DNA of 64,000 bases, from contig NC_079878.1 in the NCBI RefSeq assembly GCF_029227915.1, positions 1,984,001 through 2,048,000 on the forward strand. Reading direction: 5' to 3'. The stretch comes from Hydractinia symbiolongicarpus (Eukaryota > Cnidaria > Hydrozoa > Anthoathecata > Hydractiniidae). This document shows, in pieces, positions 48,061 through 59,330 of this stretch (within the stretch, counting starts at the first letter, position 1; every line of letters begins with the position of its first letter). Position numbers and translations under genes: made by a program. The notes beneath the pieces are model-generated. The model did not search any database. It saw nothing but the letters and a program-made list of their open reading frames with translations, and was not told the origin of the DNA.

Positions 48061-49080
48061 GCCGTAGATTAGTGGTTATGTTCTGCCCAGATTGCGAAAA
48101 CGACCTGTTTACAACCGGGACAGCCGGATTATGTACGCACGGTCCGATTATGTTTTTTTGCACTGTTATGTCGTGGTGACCGGATTATGAACGCTGATAT
48201 AAATAGCTGGGAGACAGGCTGTGATTGGCATTTTCTTCAAGCTTTTGTAAATTAAACATTCTCTGGAAGATAGAACACCCCTAAAAACTAGACATGGCGA
48301 AACAAAAAAGTGTCGACGTAATTCTTAGTATAAACTACCCTTGTAGTAAATACATTTCAACATAATATACTTTGAAGCAACTAAATTTCACGGAACCTAA
48401 ATTATTCTTTTTGCGGGAATTAATTTTGGTGAAAAGTTATTAAACTTGCGAATCCCAAAATTTAGTATTTGCCACGAATGATATAAAAGCAGTCAGCCCC
48501 AATTATATTTGTTTTATTTAAGTCCTATAATTGTCGAATAATATTTGACTGTCATACATAAGTCGGCCTGCCCCAATTATGTTCGTTCTATAATAAGTGA
48601 GAAATAATATTACACTGTCGTATATAAACTGCCCTGATTATGTTCCTTTTATAAGTGCCAAATAATATTTTTTGAGTAATAAGCCGGCCTGTCCCGATTA
48701 TGTTGCCCTGATTATGTATTTTCTGCCCTGTTCTTAACCGGGGCAAGCTGCCGTACTTAATCAGGCCAATGTTCATTATCCGGGCAGAACAGTTATAGCT
48801 CTCATACTACTTTGTGCAGGAGACCGCGGTTCGATTCCTAATGACGGCAATTTATCATGGAAGAGTGAATGTTACCATAGCCCCGGGTTAACCCAAGCCA
48901 TGTGAGGGAAATTGGGGAGATGGCACACATGTGGACCGTTGTCTAGTAGAGCGCGAGCCCTAATCGGGTCTGCGTAGCTCCAAAAGAGCATCAAATACTC
49001 TAGGACTCTCCGTCTAAGCCATGGCCCCTCCTGGAAATAATAGCCATGTAAAATATGCACATCTATCTATCTATCTATTA
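48061..49080 (+). mobile_element. tRNA-derived SINE, split by a DNA transposon
   Basis: The head reads GCCGTAGATTAGTGGTTAT (A-box-like at 48065-48075). After the insertion it resumes as AGCTCTCATACTACTTTG and continues to a B box GGTTCGATTCC (48828-48838) and TGACGGC, which can pair with the first bases as an acceptor stem. A tRNA-unrelated body of about 220 bp follows. The unit ends in an (ATCT)n tail at 49061-49078. This is the structure of a tRNA-type SINE transcribed by RNA polymerase III. The head is now severed from its B box. Confidence 0.75.
48080..48791. mobile_element. DNA transposon inserted in the SINE head, internal tandem units
   Basis: The ends GTTCTGCCCAGAT and ATCCGGGCAGAACA are inverted repeats, and GTTAT is present on both sides (48075-48079 and 48792-48796) as a likely target duplication. 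The interior has about three or four 70-80-bp units beginning GCCCCRATTATGTT (near 48496, 48573, 48640, 48690), each with CAAATAATATTTGA-type sequence. Non-coding. Superfamily not assigned. Confidence 0.7.
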
Positions 49081-51818
49081 CACATGACGTATCGGGAAAA
49101 ATACATTCCAGGAGATTTAACCCCACTTCCTTTTTTATTTTAATTCTGAAAACGCTGATGTCATTTTATCAATGGTGGTTAGTGAGCGAGTTGGCAAAAA
49201 AAATTTTTTTTCTTTGTGACTAACAATAGATATACTTCAGTCTTCTCTGGTTGATTAAAGAGGGCATAGCAAAGCAAATTTGTTTGTTCGTAGGTCGTAA
49301 GGTGAGAACCACTCTCCACACATACATTAACATGCACGTTGAACAAAATTAAGTAGATTAATCTTTAAATATGATATATAAAAACTCATGATATTTCTTA
49401 TTTTATGCACATTAATCATTATTTGTTTAAACATAATAAAAATAGAAAACAAATAGAGGTGCAATATATAACCGTAATCAACTAATTAGTGGTGAAATAC
49501 TATATACTCATTTAATAGCATGTTTTATACATAATGACATTAACAAAACATTAGAAGCTTTTGTGTAAAAGATGTTCAAAAGATTAAGATAAACGTTCTC
49601 ACAATCAATAAAACATAACATTTAAAATATTTTGGTGGTTCTTGGGGTTTCCCTTTCATGTTATTATGAGAAGAGAGATGTTTTTATTTTTTTAAAGACG
49701 TTTTTAAGCGAACGTTATTCATTGCGAAGGATGAAATTTATACAGGTTTCAGTTGAAGTGTTTATACGTAATGACAAGAATAAAGAAAGAAGCGAGCAAA
49801 AAACAAGATAGAATTCGTCGTATTCCCGATCAAAAGAGAATTGTCAACAATAAAAATATTAAAATAAATGACATCAATTTAAAGAAGTTTTTAGATACTG
49901 TAAAAGAAGATTTACAGCAAGATTGTACAATACAAAAAGACTGCGACGCAACTGTAAGTATGGACACTACTAAAAACATTGTGGTAATTTATATTCGAGT
50001 CCTCGATTTTTGTCCTTAAATTTATGTAACAAAGTTTTCTCTCAATATTTACATAAAAATATACATGCGGAAAATAACATATAGCGTCATGTTACATGAC
50101 AATGTGATTACTAAAAAAAACAAATACTTCGTATTGACTTGCCAGTTCGTTTTTAATGATTCAAAGGAAACCCCCTTATTACTAAATATTACGAAGCAAT
50201 ATTTGTTTTTGGATTTTGTGACTTACATAAAAAAGTAGCGTAGGTGGGGGCAAAACGTTTGCAAACAAAAAAATATCTCATTTCTATACCTACATGGTAC
50301 AGTATATAAAAGGGATTATACTTTAAAAGCCCTCTTATCACTGCACCCAATGTTTGGGGTAGAGTTCTATTTTTATTTCTTTTGTTTCTTATTTTAATTT
50401 ATAAAGATGTGCGCTAGATTTTCTGGCATACACAAAGTAGGGATTTCACACGAGCTCGTTAAAACACAACTGTGTTCAGATATGATGGTGTAAAAGGAAC
50501 AGTTATTGAACATTTAAAGAACTCCTATGTTATATGCTTTTGGTAATAAAATTTTAATTATACAGTATCGCACCCTATTCTTTATTGTGCAACGAACTCG
50601 TGATTAACATCTGAGTTAAACCATACAGTTCCTCTCGATGCTAACAGCTTCTTTCAATCCTAGGGCGTCTGGAAGTAGTCTTATAAAAATTTGAGAATTG
50701 TAAATGCACAGAAACCGTTTAACTAAGACATCCCACTATTCGCATACCGAGTACTATTGATCTCTATTTTTATATCCGTAGTATGTCTCGACTAAAAATA
50801 ATTTATCTCGCAGTAAATATTCCCTAAAATATTTAACCAGAAAGCAATATAATTGACTAGAATCTTAAACATGAACCGAGAATTCCAATTTTAACAAATG
50901 TAAGGTCAAGACCATAAGGAAATTATTTTTCTGCGAGAAATTGCTGCAAAATAAAATCTCATTATCGTATAAACTAATTTTCCCGAAGTTAGCAAATAAT
51001 TTATTTTTCAATTTATGTCGTTTTCCATAAGCTTATATGCAGGAGACAGCATTAAATAAAGATGGCTGAAGGTAAAACTCACATTTATATGTAGAAGAAT
51101 AAAATTGGTGTAATTTTTGTTCCAACTAGGTACTTTCAAATCTTTTCAATTTTATTGAAACGAAAAATGTTTGAGAGTTAAATGACCCCTCGTCAAAGCT
51201 CTTTGACACCGACAGATTAACTTAGTCAGCAACCCTTAACCCTGTTAAAAATAGCCTCAACAGTCTATGGGCACAAGAAGCAAATCGAATTTTTAATTCG
51301 ATTAACCTGTATATTACGCCTTCTGTTTCTCTGGTTAATTTGTTGCATATGAAAAGCAGGAGAAAACAAGGCAAACTTTTCTTTCGTTTCTGTCTTATAA
51401 ATGCTAGAAATCGTTGTGTATGCTTGGAGGAATGGCAAACTGTGCAATGTCCCAGTTTGAAATAAAGTGGGGTTTGTAATGTTTACAATGCTCTAACAAA
51501 TGGAAAGTACAAGTTGTATTCCAAACTAGAATAATGTAAAACAACCCAAGATAAGAAGAAGCTCCAGGGGCAAGATTATGCTTATTTCTAATTTATATGA
51601 CATATAAAGTGTTTCGGTATAAAGAACACGTGCACTAAGAACTTTGATTTTTAAATCGACCAATTGAGGCAAAATAGTTTTACACACACATCTTAGCAAC
51701 TTAGAAACAATTTTGTTTTCAGGGATTTTTTACGCCTTTTATGCGACTAGCGCGCAAAGGCGATGAAGAAGTTGCTGCGTTTTTATTAAATACTTTGCTT
51801 ATCGAGTTTAAATTTCCC
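49081..51818. other. intergenic DNA with one weak ORF
   Basis: AT-rich. Apart from the ORF described at 49771-50019, I see only a TATAAAAGG motif near 50306 without a gene behind it. No transposon ends were recognised. Confidence 0.35.
49771..50019 (+). CDS. short lysine-rich ORF, hypothetical
   Basis: An ATG at 49771 opens an 82-codon frame (an upstream ATG at 49753 adds six codons). The N-terminus is very basic (MTRIKKEASKKQDRIRRIPD) and the rest mixed (KKFLDTVKEDLQQDCTI), ending in TAA. The codon pattern looks somewhat protein-like, but there is no recognised family and no supporting neighbour. It could be a fragment of a transposon protein or chance. Confidence 0.25.
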   Translation: MTRIKKEASKKQDRIRRIPDQKRIVNNKNIKINDINLKKFLDTVKEDLQQDCTIQKDCDATVSMDTTKNIVVIYIRVLDFCP

Positions 51819-51822
51819 TTAA

Positions 51823-52571
51823 CCCTATTCGGTCCGGGGGGGGGCGGATTCCGCCCCCCCCTGACGGTTTTTTTTTAATAACTCCTGATTGCTTTCTTAT
51901 ATGGCTATGATACTTACTGAGTTTCAACATTTATCTATAAGACACCTGCATGCTAAATTTTTAGGTCCCATACCTTTCGGAGGCTTTGATATTGGCCATT
52001 ACTTGAAACTACCCCTAAAATCTCTATGAAGTCCTTATAATGGGGAAAATATAATAACTCCTGTTAGGATTATCCTTATAACTTGAAACTTGCAACACAA
52101 CTTTGTTTCATCAAGAAGAATCATTTTGAATAATTTTGACACGTGACTAATCCGATTTCCCGATTTTGTCGGATTTTACCCGAAAATCGGAAAAAAAAAC
52201 GGATTTTCGGACAATTTTTGGCAATTTTTTATCCGATCCATGTAAAAACCGGAAGATATGTTAAAAAAATTTTATTTAGCTTTCAGAAACTTCAAACAGA
52301 ATGTAAAAATTCGCTCTAGAACAAAAGTAATTATATTTTAAGCCGATAGTGGCATATTAACAATTTTTAAGCTTCTGATGACGTCACAGAAAATGTGCTG
52401 ACGCAAGCAAAAATTTATTGCCGCTATTTTGTTCCTTTTATGACGTACTATGAGTGTGCCAAGTTTGATTCAATTTGAACAATCCTATGAAAGGTTATTG
52501 AGGGGGGGCGGAATCCGCCCCCCCCCTCCCCCCGGTCATAGTGTGTTCTAAAAACCCCGGACCGAATAGGG
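51823..52571. mobile_element. TTAA-flanked (piggyBac-type) non-autonomous element
   Basis: Inverted ends CCCTATTCGGTCCGGGG and CCCCGGACCGAATAGGG are perfect. Each is flanked by TTAA (51819-51822, 52572-52575), the signature of piggyBac insertion. Just inside lie long G and C runs: GGGGGGGGGCGGATTCCGCC then C's at the left, and a similar block at the right (about 52502-52535). The interior is non-coding. Confidence 0.85.
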
Positions 52572-52575
52572 TTAA

Positions 52576-54450
52576 AAGATTTCTTTAAAAAAATTAAATT
52601 ATCAAAGAGAGGCGTAAATAATTCCTTTCCGGGGCCTTACTTCCTTAAATTCCTGTTATACGGGTCGGGGTCAGTTATCTACATCCTATTCTATAATGGC
52701 AGACAAGAACATGATGCAGCGAACGAATGCGATTTACTGACCCCGAATGCTGTGCGCTGTTGAACAACACAACAGAAGTGAGAATGGAAGTAAGATATTA
52801 AACATTGAAACACTTTACTTTTATTAAGAATTATGCGCAGTTTTTTAATGTTAGGTTTCTTATTCATTGTTTAAGAAACAACAATTTTGATGACAGGCAC
52901 AACCACATATTAGAGACTATATCACGCCAAATAATTATTAGGACAGTAGCTTTAGTTAGGAAAACTTTATGAATACTCAACAATTGACGCAACTCAGCAG
53001 AATAACGGGTTTATTTTTATTAAACTCTAGAAAAGTGCTAATAGATGAATTCCATTGTTTATATTTTCAGCAGTAGCTAAGGCGTAGTCACAAATATTTG
53101 GTGTTAGACTCAGTCAGAGAGAAAACAGCAATTGGGTTATGTAACCTTAATTAGGCTATCATCTCTTAACTAAGCCATGCTGATAGCCTAATTAGGATAT
53201 GAAATCATATTTTTAACTGTTGCAAAAGAAATGCGCACATTCGCGTCCATATTACTAGTTGCTTTGATTCTCTACCAATGACTGGGCCTAACTCATCAAA
53301 ATGTCAACAAAAAATAACGACTGGTCGACGAAATATTTACATTTAATAAAATTCCTGTGAAAATGACTTAATTAGGATACTAAATAGCCTAATAAGAATG
53401 TCGAACAAAATGTGGTTTTCAAAATGTCACTAGTGGATGTTGTGGGAAAGAATCTCCTAGTTAGGCCATGATAAGATAATTAGACTATATGCAAAATATT
53501 TTGCCGACTTTGGTCAATATCTTTTAGTTCCGTCATACAAATGCGACAATTTTTTCAGTATCAAAGTTTGGAGATTTGGCTGCACACAGAAACAAGAAGC
53601 CCAGCGGCTTAAAGATTTCTGCCATTAGCAATAATCTGAACTTTGAAAAGGACTGAGTAATATGGGGGAGCAAAATCTTTCAATATTCTAAAATTTTGAA
53701 ATCGTGATTGCAGCGATGGATTGTGAATAACATTAAAAATATTAAACAATAGATGTGTATAGCTAATCTTGTGTCTTTGTTTTTGTTTTTTTATATTTAA
53801 AAATTCTTTTACATCTTGTATTTTTATTAGAAATTAGATTTTCGAAATAAGGTGACTCCAACCTAATTCTTGTTCTACGCGCGAAGCAGATAGTAGTTTA
53901 CGGTCTGTCGGTCAGCGAAATAAAAATAATTTTATTGAAAATGTATAAAACCCTAACAACAAAAAAATAAAAAAACAACAACGGAGGAGGGTGTTACGAC
54001 AAGCATATTTTTCTATGTATGTTTTGCTTGTATTAACGAATGTTAAATTAACGAATGTCCGATTTAATGAAAGTTCATGGAAAAATAAGAATGTATGGTC
54101 GGAACAACAACAACAAAATAATAATAAAATAACGGAGGAGAATGGTACAGCAACTGTTTTCTATGTATTTTTGCATAACGCACACAGTTTATATTTTTTA
54201 GTTGCGAAGGAGAAATAATAATAATTTATCTCACTAAAAAAATGTAACTAGTACTCAAGGTGAAAAGATAAAAATGCTTGCATGTTAAAAAAACTTGTTT
54301 TCAAAAGTTATGCAGCAATTTTTTTTTGTGTTGTTTTGAAAGCGTACAACAAGAATTATTCTTGTGCTGTTTCGAAAGTTATACAGAATCTACCTGCGTT
54401 GTTTTGAAAGATATACAGCAGATTATACTTAGGCTGTTTCGAAATTTATA
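52576..54450. other. intergenic DNA with ATTAGG-type repeats
   Basis: No gene seen. A segment at about 53105-53220 (GACTCAGTCAGAGAGAAAAC, GGGTTATGTAACCTTAATTAGG) recurs inverted near 60800-60885. Short CAA-rich tracts are found at 53960 and 54105. Confidence 0.4.
53105..53220. repeat. dispersed repeat, copy 1 (partner near 60800)
   Basis: It shares CAGTCAGRGARAAAACAGCAA followed by GGTTAT and several AATTAGG words with the reverse complement of 60800-60885. Function and type are unknown. Confidence 0.5.
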
Positions 54451-54465
54451 CATCATCATCATCAT

Positions 54466-55144
54466 AATTCTCGGCTTAACGTTCGTTTTCCATGCTAGCA
54501 TGGGTTGGACGGGGTATATTAATGACCCAGGAACTATCAAGTCTCTACACTTTCTTACCAAATTATCTCCCTCCATTCTTTCCAAGTGCCCCAGCCAATT
54601 CAATCTTCTTATCTGGATAACATCTTCAATTCTACGGATACTTAGCCTGCTTCTTAGCTCATCTGAACTCTTTCTGTCTCTCAGACTGGCGTTACACATC
54701 CACCTAACCATTCTCATACCATTCTTTTCTAAACGGTTAAGATCTTCCTGCTTCACTGCCCATGTCTCACTACCGTTCAACATACAACCTTCCTTTTAAC
54801 TCAATTCACAAGACGCTAGTCAACAAAGGAAGTAATTCTCTGAACTTTTTCCAAGCAGAACCTATCCTGAAAGTAACACTTCTTCCAACACCCCCTTCGT
54901 TGCCCAACATATCACCTAAGTAACAGAAGTTCTCAACTAACTCTAACGAGCCACTGTTGTACATCATTGAAGCTGGAAATACTTCAATCTCTGTAATCTC
55001 ACCTTTGCAACGCTTGCATACAAACTGAATGTCAGCTCTTAACCTTCCACCAATACTACTGCACTTCTTATGTACCCAATGCTTGCATGTCTGACAAAAA
55101 ATTAAGTTACTGCTAACCCCTTTCCTTGGCTGCAATACTACCAA
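54466..55144 (-). pseudogene. LINE C-terminal region: zinc segment and 3' conserved domain
   Basis: The first part carries FCQTCKHWVHKKCSSIGG and a following CKRC pair, a PHD/RING-like Cys-His pattern typical of the tail of this LINE group, then FCYLGDMLGNEGG. After a frameshift near 54800 a second part reads GSETWAVKQEDLNRLEKNGM and RLNWLGHLERMEGD. The end is truncated into the ATG microsatellite. Non-functional. Confidence 0.75.
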
Positions 55145-56269
55145 TCGTGACTTTAGACTTTGCTGTGTTCACCCTTAGACCTTTCTCTTCTAGTCCTTTC
55201 TTCCACTTCTCAAACTTTTCAACTAATTCTTCCATCGACTCTGCTATGAGAACCAAATCATCTGCTTACAATAACTCCCATGGACAACCTGTTCTGAACT
55301 CTATCGACAGCGCTTCTAAGACTAGAACAAAACAAAGGACTAAGAACAGAACCCTGATGTACACCAACATTTACACTAAATTCATCGCTAAGTGAATTGT
55401 TTGACACAAATTCTAGCATTGCTGTACATAGACTGTACCATCGTCACTAGCCACTTATCCACACCTAATTTTCTCATAGCCCACCAAATAACTTTACGTG
55501 ACACTCTATCAAAAGTTTTCTCTAAATCTACAAAGGCAGAATAGAGATTCTTTCCTTTTCCTAAATACTTTTCCTGAAGCTGTCTGAGTAAAAATATTGC
55601 ATCTGTAGTGCCACGCCCTGGAACAAAACCAAATTGCATCTTATCTATATCAATTCTTTCTCTAAGTAACTTATCAATCACTCTTTCAATAACTTTCATT
55701 ACTTGATCAACCAACTTCAAACCTCTATAGTTACCCCTTTCCAATGCATCACCCTTGCCCTTGAAACAATTCACTATTACACTCGACTGCCTCTCACTCG
55801 GAATAGCACTATCCTTTATAATCTGGTTAGCAAGACTTGTAATAAGCTCAACTCCAATAAATCCAGAGGGTTTTACCATCTCTGCAACAATACCTGATAT
55901 TCCTGCAGCCTTGCCAATCTTCAATTTCCTAATAGCCTCCACTACCCATTCTGTCTTGATCTGCATAGCTGGCACTTCTACAACATCATCATCAGACAAA
56001 TTATCCTCGTCCCAATCAAACTCAGTGTTAAGCAACCTCTGATAATGATTCTTCCAAGCTACCCTTTTCTCCTCCTCTGTGCTAGCCAAAACACCTTCAT
56101 CATTACGTATACACTTCTCACCTACAACATCTTGATTAGTCTTCTTCATTTGCTTTGCTATCTTGAATACCTCATTACGCTGGTCTTCTCTTCTTAACAC
56201 ATCTGCAAATCTGTTTCTCTCTGCTTCTGATTTTGCCTTATACACTTCTGTACGAGCATAGTTTAGCAA
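55145..56269 (-). pseudogene. LINE reverse transcriptase, inactivated
   Basis: Conserved RT blocks are visible: KAAGISGIVAEMVK, GDALERGNYRGLKL, QFGFVPGRGTTDAIF, AFVDLEKTFDRV, and after a frameshift near 55400, HQGSVLSPL. In the catalytic (Y)ADD motif the Tyr codon is replaced by TAA at 55266-55268 and is followed by GCAGATGAT (ADD). Frameshift plus nonsense codon make it dead. Confidence 0.85.
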
Positions 56270-56382
56270 TAAACATTGTTTAAAAACAATACTCTGTGCG
56301 AGAAAAAATTAAACGCAAAAGCCATTGAATTTTTATTTTTTTAACAACGAAAGTAATTATAGTAACGCGATTTTAATCTCGA

Positions 56383-57360
56383 TGTATTTAAAAAACACAA
56401 GCTCTTTTAAAATACAACAAATCCAATGATCTAAATATTTAAAAAAAAACTAATGCTACTTTTAAAACTTCTAGTAATATTTCTTTATCGTCGAAATATA
56501 TTTTTTAACATGCGAAACTTTTAAAAGTTCTTTTTTTAAAAAGCAACGTTTAGCAACGCAAACGAAAAAACCCTACGTTCGGGACTTTTCCCTTCGCAAT
56601 AAGATTTCGAAAACAAATTAAATTTTAATACCGAAGAAAGAAAAAATCTAAAAATATAACTTTTGACGTTTTATAGTATCACGCTACATTTTATTGTTAA
56701 AAAACATTGTCTTTGTTTTTTCTGGCGCGCAACAGCTCTATCTCTTAAAAGATTTAAGCAAAGCATCTCGCTGTCTATTTAGTTTTCGCGCAAATCTTTT
56801 ATTTTATAAAACTATCAAACAATGGCTCGCCATGTCACATTGATAGAGTTGATAACATTTTAAATACTTAAAACACTATATAACAAAGCTTTCTTATCGA
56901 CGTTCTTCCTTCTTTAACTTTCTAAAAAATCATTTCTATCGCCCGTCTTCGTTATTAAACTTTTAAAATGTGATATAACGAAGCTTTTCTATCGCCGTTC
57001 TTCGTTCTTAAACTTTTAAAATGCGATCTAAAAAACATTTCTATCGCTGTTTTTCGTTTTTAAACTTTTAAAAAGCGATCTAAAAAAACATTTCTCTTGC
57101 CGTTTTTCGTTTTAAAACTTTTAAAATGCGATCTAAAAAAGCATTTCTATCGCAGCTTTTTGTTTTTAAACTTTTATAATGCAATCTAAAAAAACATTTC
57201 TATCGTCGTTTTTTGTTTTTAAACTTTTAAAATGCGATCTTAAAAAACTTTCTATCGCCGTTCTTCGTTCTTAAATTTTTAAAATGCGAGCTAATACAGC
57301 TTTTCTATCACCGTTCTTAGTTCTTAAATTTTTAAAATGTGATCTAAAAAAGAAAGATTA
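56383..57360. repeat. dispersed repeat with internal minisatellite, copy 2
   Basis: The first 250 bp align with 43070-43320 (shared AATATTTCTTTATCRTCGAAA, CCCTACGTTCGGGACTTTT). From about 56900 a unit of 50-60 bp, centred on AAACTTTTAAAATGCGATCT and AAAAAGCATTTCTATCGC, is repeated about nine times. It lies between two parts of the LINE, so it was probably inserted there together with or before the element at 57430. Confidence 0.75.
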
Positions 57361-57429
57361 ACGCTAGCTGTGTACCCTAGATTGTTATGCATAAGTTTAA
57401 AAAAATATAACACAAAGGAAGTATAATTA

Positions 57430-58144
57430 CCCTAAATCTCCAAATAAACGCCCCCCATCTTTTAAACGCCTTTCTCTAATAAATGCCCCCCTTAAAATCC
57501 GAAATATTTTATAAACGCCCCCCTCTTTTAAACGCCCCCCTCTATTAAACGCCCCCTCCCTCGAGAGGGGCGTTTTATAGAAGCACTTTTAATAAACCCC
57601 TTAATAAATCCCTACTGGCAAACGGGTCAACCCCTTTTATGTAATAGCTTATAGATGATACAAGAGAAGGAAGAGAAACCAATTAATGATGAGAATTTTT
57701 TTTTTTAAGAAATTACAGGATACTTCTGGTATAAAGACTTTTTTTGGTTAATAGGTTCCAAGGTTTTGTGTCCTTTCGTTGATGTAGCTGCTCGTCTAAC
57801 ACACATGAAATCCGTTTGAATTTGGTGAAACAATACAGTACCCAACTTTGTTCTGTCGGTGCATCAGTTTTGGAAGATCAAACTAAGGTGGTAAATAATA
57901 CTGATGCTAATGAAATTAACCCATTCGAACCTACCGATTCTGACATCGAGGATGCGAATGATCCTGGTAATCTTCTAGATGAAGATGAAGAAGAAGATGA
58001 TTTTTTAACTGTTGTGTAAAAGAAATATAACTAAAATTAAATAAACGCCTCCCTCTTTTAAACGCCTCCCTCTAATAAATGCCCCCCCCCTCAAAACTCG
58101 GAAAATTAAATAAACGCCCTGGGCGTTTATTTGGAGATTTACGG
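57430..58144. mobile_element. TA-flanked pogo/Tigger-like element with residual ORF
   Basis: The ends CCCTAAATCTCCAAATAAAC and the complement of its partner (GTTTATTTGGAGATTTACGG) are inverted repeats, each flanked by TA (57428-57429, 58145-58146), the target duplication of Tc1/mariner and pogo elements. The subterminal regions are arrays of TTAAACGCCCCCC and AATAAATGCCCCCC units. Length 715 bp, far below an autonomous copy. Confidence 0.8.
57816..58019 (+). pseudogene. C-terminal remnant of a transposase inside the TA-flanked element
   Basis: A 67-codon frame ends in an acidic tail (NLLDEDEEEDDFLTVV) and stop. It contains FEPTDSDIEDANDPG. Acidic C-termini of this style occur in pogo/Tigger transposases. 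The catalytic DDE domain is absent, so this is the surviving 3' end of a deletion derivative. The family call rests on context (TA duplication) more than on the protein. Confidence 0.45.
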
Positions 58145-58354
58145 TATATTTAAACATCTACGATCATTGTTGAATACACTCTTATTTTTAAAATAGTTCT
58201 ATTATGAAAAAGTGTTAATGGCCTCAATAGCTTCGAGAATGATATCGAGACGGATGCAATTTGAAAGTAAAAGACGTCTCTCGCGGATCGAGAATACCAT
58301 CGTGAAGCGCGATGTTAAACAACCTTTTCCCAGTACTGTATGCTGGGAAACACA

Positions 58355-58748
58355 CTATTCCCCCGATATAACTTTCACGTCCTTCACCACTTTCTTGTCT
58401 GACTTTCTAACCAGGAAGTAATCTATCTGTGTCTTACAGCCACCTGACTCATATGTTATCGGCCTACTCTGTCTCTTACTGAATAATGTGTTACAAACCA
58501 CCATGTCCTTTGCCATTCCAAACTCAAGAAATCTCTCCCCTTCCTTATTTCTGCTCTTAAATCCATAGCCTCCATGCACACCTCTATAACCTTCAAATGA
58601 CTTCCCAACATGATCATTAAAGTCGCTGCCCACCATGACAAGTTCAGTGTCTCCAAACTTTGATGTGACTGCTATTAACTCATCATAAAACTTATCTTTG
58701 TCTTCCTCACTGAGTCCACACTGTGGAGCATAAACTGACATCAAGAAG
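58355..58748 (-). pseudogene. LINE endonuclease, C-terminal part
   Basis: It contains VYAPQCGLSEEDKDKFYDEL, VGSDFNDHVG (the GDFN-type active-site block with Gly changed to Ser) and QIDYFLV, all characteristic of LINE apurinic-type endonucleases. A TAG after VISGE interrupts what should continue as CVSQHTVL. Its N-terminal half lies at 59339-59816, beyond an insertion. Confidence 0.8.
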
Positions 58749-59330
58749 CCCTGGGGGCTCTAAGAATTTCCACTTGCTATTAAAACATTTGATGACAACC
58801 TGCTAATTCGTTGTGTTATCGTGCCAAGCATTCAAAGAGTTTTGGTGCATGAAGCTCTGGAGATAAAGCATACAAGTGACATTATATCTTACAACAAACG
58901 CAAACAAAACGAAACATGTCAAAATAAACTCACATTTTAAAAGAAATTGCTAACATGGTTGAAAGTCTTGCGATTGAAACGTTTATAGTCTTAAACGACA
59001 TTTATTTGACAAAAAATCAAAATTTTGATGTGACCATCATGTTCAGAATACTTTTTTATTAACTGTGCCAAATTTTGTCGAAAACAGATACTAATTTGGC
59101 CTGAAACGTCATTTAGATGACTTCCCAGTACTTAGAGAGTTTGGGTACAAATTTTAAATCTGACGTTGCAATTGACCATTTGGGACAGGGTTAGTTAGTC
59201 AGTCATACTAATACTATCCTCCTCTCAGAAGAACGTGAAATCAGAGGGTCAATTTTTTCTTAAAAAATGCTCCGAAAGAAAAAAACGACGGTTTTAAAGA
59301 ATTTCCTATACGCCTTCGGGGCGCGGAAAT
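58749..59330. mobile_element. 582-bp insertion in the LINE endonuclease, candidate hAT-like element
   Basis: The LINE frame is interrupted exactly between TCAAGAAG (58741-58748) and TCAAAAAG (59331-59338), an 8-bp target duplication with one mismatch, the length produced by hAT elements. The ends (CCCTGGGGGCTCTAAGAATT and AATTTCC-containing right end with CGCCTTCGGGGCG) are only loosely inverted. Non-coding. The family call is tentative. Confidence 0.5.

Noticed and set aside
48061-48840. Considered as a functional tRNA gene
   Set aside because: The head and B box are 750 bp apart, and the unit continues into a SINE body with an (ATCT)n tail.
50300-50345. TATATAAAAGGG considered as a promoter
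   Set aside because: No open reading frame or conserved RNA follows within several hundred bases.
54278-54799. Plus-strand 173-codon frame
   Set aside because: Complement of the LINE C-terminal region, which has recognisable motifs on the minus strand.
56900-57360. Regularly spaced repeats considered as a CRISPR array
   Set aside because: The units are contiguous and diverged, with no constant repeat and unique spacer pattern, in an animal genome. It is a minisatellite.
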